Below, one piece after another: positions 5,478-6,514 of a stretch of DNA of 6,514 nucleotides (positions are counted from its first letter, which is position 1; every line of letters starts with the position of its first letter). Both the position numbers and the translations under genes were made by a program. This stretch comes from Burkholderiales bacterium. GTDB taxonomy: Bacteria; Pseudomonadota; Gammaproteobacteria; Burkholderiales; Casimicrobiaceae. Below the pieces are notes generated by a model. The model ran no database searches. It was not told where the DNA came from and saw only the letters and a list, made by a program, of their open reading frames with translations. The stretch spans positions 1 to 6,514 of the forward strand of contig JAICVH010000141.1 of assembly GCA_025935435.1 (NCBI GenBank). The letters are read 5' to 3'.

Positions 5478-6514
5478 TCAATTGCGCATCAATTCCGGCA
5501 ACCAGAGCGCAAGCTGCGGGAAGAACAGCACGAGCAACAGGCCGATGACTTGCAGCACCATGAACTGCATCATGCCCGCGTAGATGTCCTTGAGCGACCA
5601 GTCCGGCACGACGCCCTTCAGGAAGTACGCCGACAGTGCGACCGGCGGCGACAGCCACGCCGTTTGCAGGCAGACGGCGACGAGCGTACAGAACCAGACG
5701 AGATTGATGCCAAGCTTCGTTACCAGCGGCAACAGGATCGGCACGACGATCAGCACGATCGGCACCCATTCGAGGGGCCAGCCGAGCACGAAGATGATGC
5801 CGAGGATGATCAGCAGCATGATTGTCGGCGAGAACGAAAGCGTCAGCAGTGATTCGGCGATCAGATTGGCGCTGCCGAGACGCGAGAACACGGCGCCGAA
5901 GTAATTCGAGGCGGCGACGAGCAGCAGGATCATGCACGACACTTCGAGCGTCGCGTAGACGGCTTTGCGGAATGCCGGCCATGTCATGCGCCGATAGAGC
6001 AGCGTCAGCAACAGCACGGCGAATGCGCCCACGGCACCTGCGTCGGTCGGCGTCGCGATGCCCGCGAGAATGACGCCGAGCGTCGCGAGGATCACCACGA
6101 CGATCGGTGCGATGCCGACGACGAGTTCCTTGACGACGATGCCGAACGACGCGGCGCGCTCCTCGATGGGCAGCGCGGGGCCGAGGGCGGGATTCAGATA
6201 ACTGCGCACCAGCGCGTAGATGATGTAGAGGCCGGACAGCAGCAGGCCAGGTATGACCGCGGCGGCGAAAAGATCCGTCGCCGGCACGCCGACGACCGGC
6301 CCCATGACGATCAGCATCACCGACGGTGGAATGAGGATCCCCAACGTGCCGCCTGCCGTGATCACGCCGGCGGACAACCGGACGTCGTACCGGCTGCGTT
6401 TCATCGCGGGCGCGGCCATCACGCCGAGGAGGGTCACCGACGACCCGACGATACCGGTTGCCGCGGCAAAGATCGTCGCGGTGATCAGCACCGCGAGGTA
6501 CAGCGAGCCGCGCA
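5478..6514 (-). CDS. dctM: TRAP transporter large permease subunit (DctM type), N-terminus outside the window
   Basis: The frame is open to the right edge and gives 344 residues; family members are about 430-460, so roughly 90-110 N-terminal residues are missing. It is an inner-membrane protein with many hydrophobic segments. Recognisable parts are ATIFAAATGIVGSSVTLLGV, then GTLGILIPPSVMLIVMG with the PPS turn of the family, GIATPTDAGAVGAF, and near the end TAWLSPPVALSAYFLKGVVP. The segment ALPIEERA and the C-terminal PPV...YFLKG pattern fit the mannitol/chloroaromatic (COG4664-like) branch better than the C4-dicarboxylate branch. TRAP systems use the sodium gradient to import organic acids caught by a periplasmic binding protein, together with a small permease; both partner genes would be expected beyond the right edge. 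The GTG at 6491 is internal, because homologous sequence (SLYLAV) continues upstream of it. The oxidoreductase gene follows after 82 bp. Confidence 0.93.
   Translation of the reverse strand, partial: RGSLYLAVLITATIFAAATGIVGSSVTLLGVMAAPAMKRSRYDVRLSAGVITAGGTLGILIPPSVMLIVMGPVVGVPATDLFAAAVIPGLLLSGLYIIYALVRSYLNPALGPALPIEERAASFGIVVKELVVGIAPIVVVILATLGVILAGIATPTDAGAVGAFAVLLLTLLYRRMTWPAFRKAVYATLEVSCMILLLVAASNYFGAVFSRLGSANLIAESLLTLSFSPTIMLLIILGIIFVLGWPLEWVPIVLIVVPILLPLVTKLGINLVWFCTLVAVCLQTAWLSPPVALSAYFLKGVVPDWSLKDIYAGMMQFMVLQVIGLLLVLFFPQLALWLPELMRN

Noticed and set aside
4283..5548. A 421-codon plus-strand open frame opposite the oxidoreductase gene
   Set aside because: It is arginine-rich and low in complexity, has no recognisable family, and runs antisense to a clear Gfo/Idh/MocA gene; GC-rich DNA opens such frames by chance.
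6489..6491. GTG as the start of the TRAP permease
   Set aside because: Membrane-protein sequence typical of the family continues upstream of it to the window edge, so the gene is cut, not short.

Overview
The window is GC-rich, with strong codon third-position bias and tightly packed genes. This, together with the gene families present, suggests a betaproteobacterium of the Burkholderia / Paraburkholderia type; that assignment is inferred from composition and gene style only. There are five protein genes, two of them cut by the window edges. I see no rRNA, tRNA, CRISPR array, insertion sequence or phage gene.

Left half (1-4231): a class III, PLP-dependent omega-amino-acid:pyruvate transaminase reads leftward off the left edge. 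It is divergent from a MocR-type regulator (winged helix plus aminotransferase-like domain), which is followed 84 bp later, on the same strand, by alanine dehydrogenase (ald). The three make biochemical sense together. The transaminase moves an amino group from an amino-acid or amine substrate to pyruvate, giving L-alanine. Alanine dehydrogenase oxidises the alanine back to pyruvate, releasing ammonium and NADH. The MocR protein would sense the amine or PLP and control the shared 302-bp divergent region. The logic resembles known tauR-tpa-ald type modules, but the real substrate cannot be read from the sequence.

The most unusual part is that 302-bp region. It holds two arrays of a 7-bp repeat, six units on the left and about ten on the right, in inverted orientation. 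Relative to each gene the arrays therefore have the same polarity, (C[T/C]GAT[A/C]C)n, and each ends 6-7 nt before a start codon, where a Shine-Dalgarno sequence would be expected and none is seen.

Right half (4313-6514, minus strand): a Gfo/Idh/MocA-family NAD(P)-dependent oxidoreductase lies downstream of the C-terminal part of a TRAP transporter large permease (DctM type), probably in one operon that enters from beyond the right edge. This operon converges on ald with an 81-bp gap. It looks like an uptake-plus-oxidation pathway for an organic acid or polyol-like compound. A link to the transaminase module is possible but not shown by the sequence.

Overall this is a fairly ordinary catabolic locus. 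Nothing here proves a new system; the paired heptamer arrays are the feature most worth following up.
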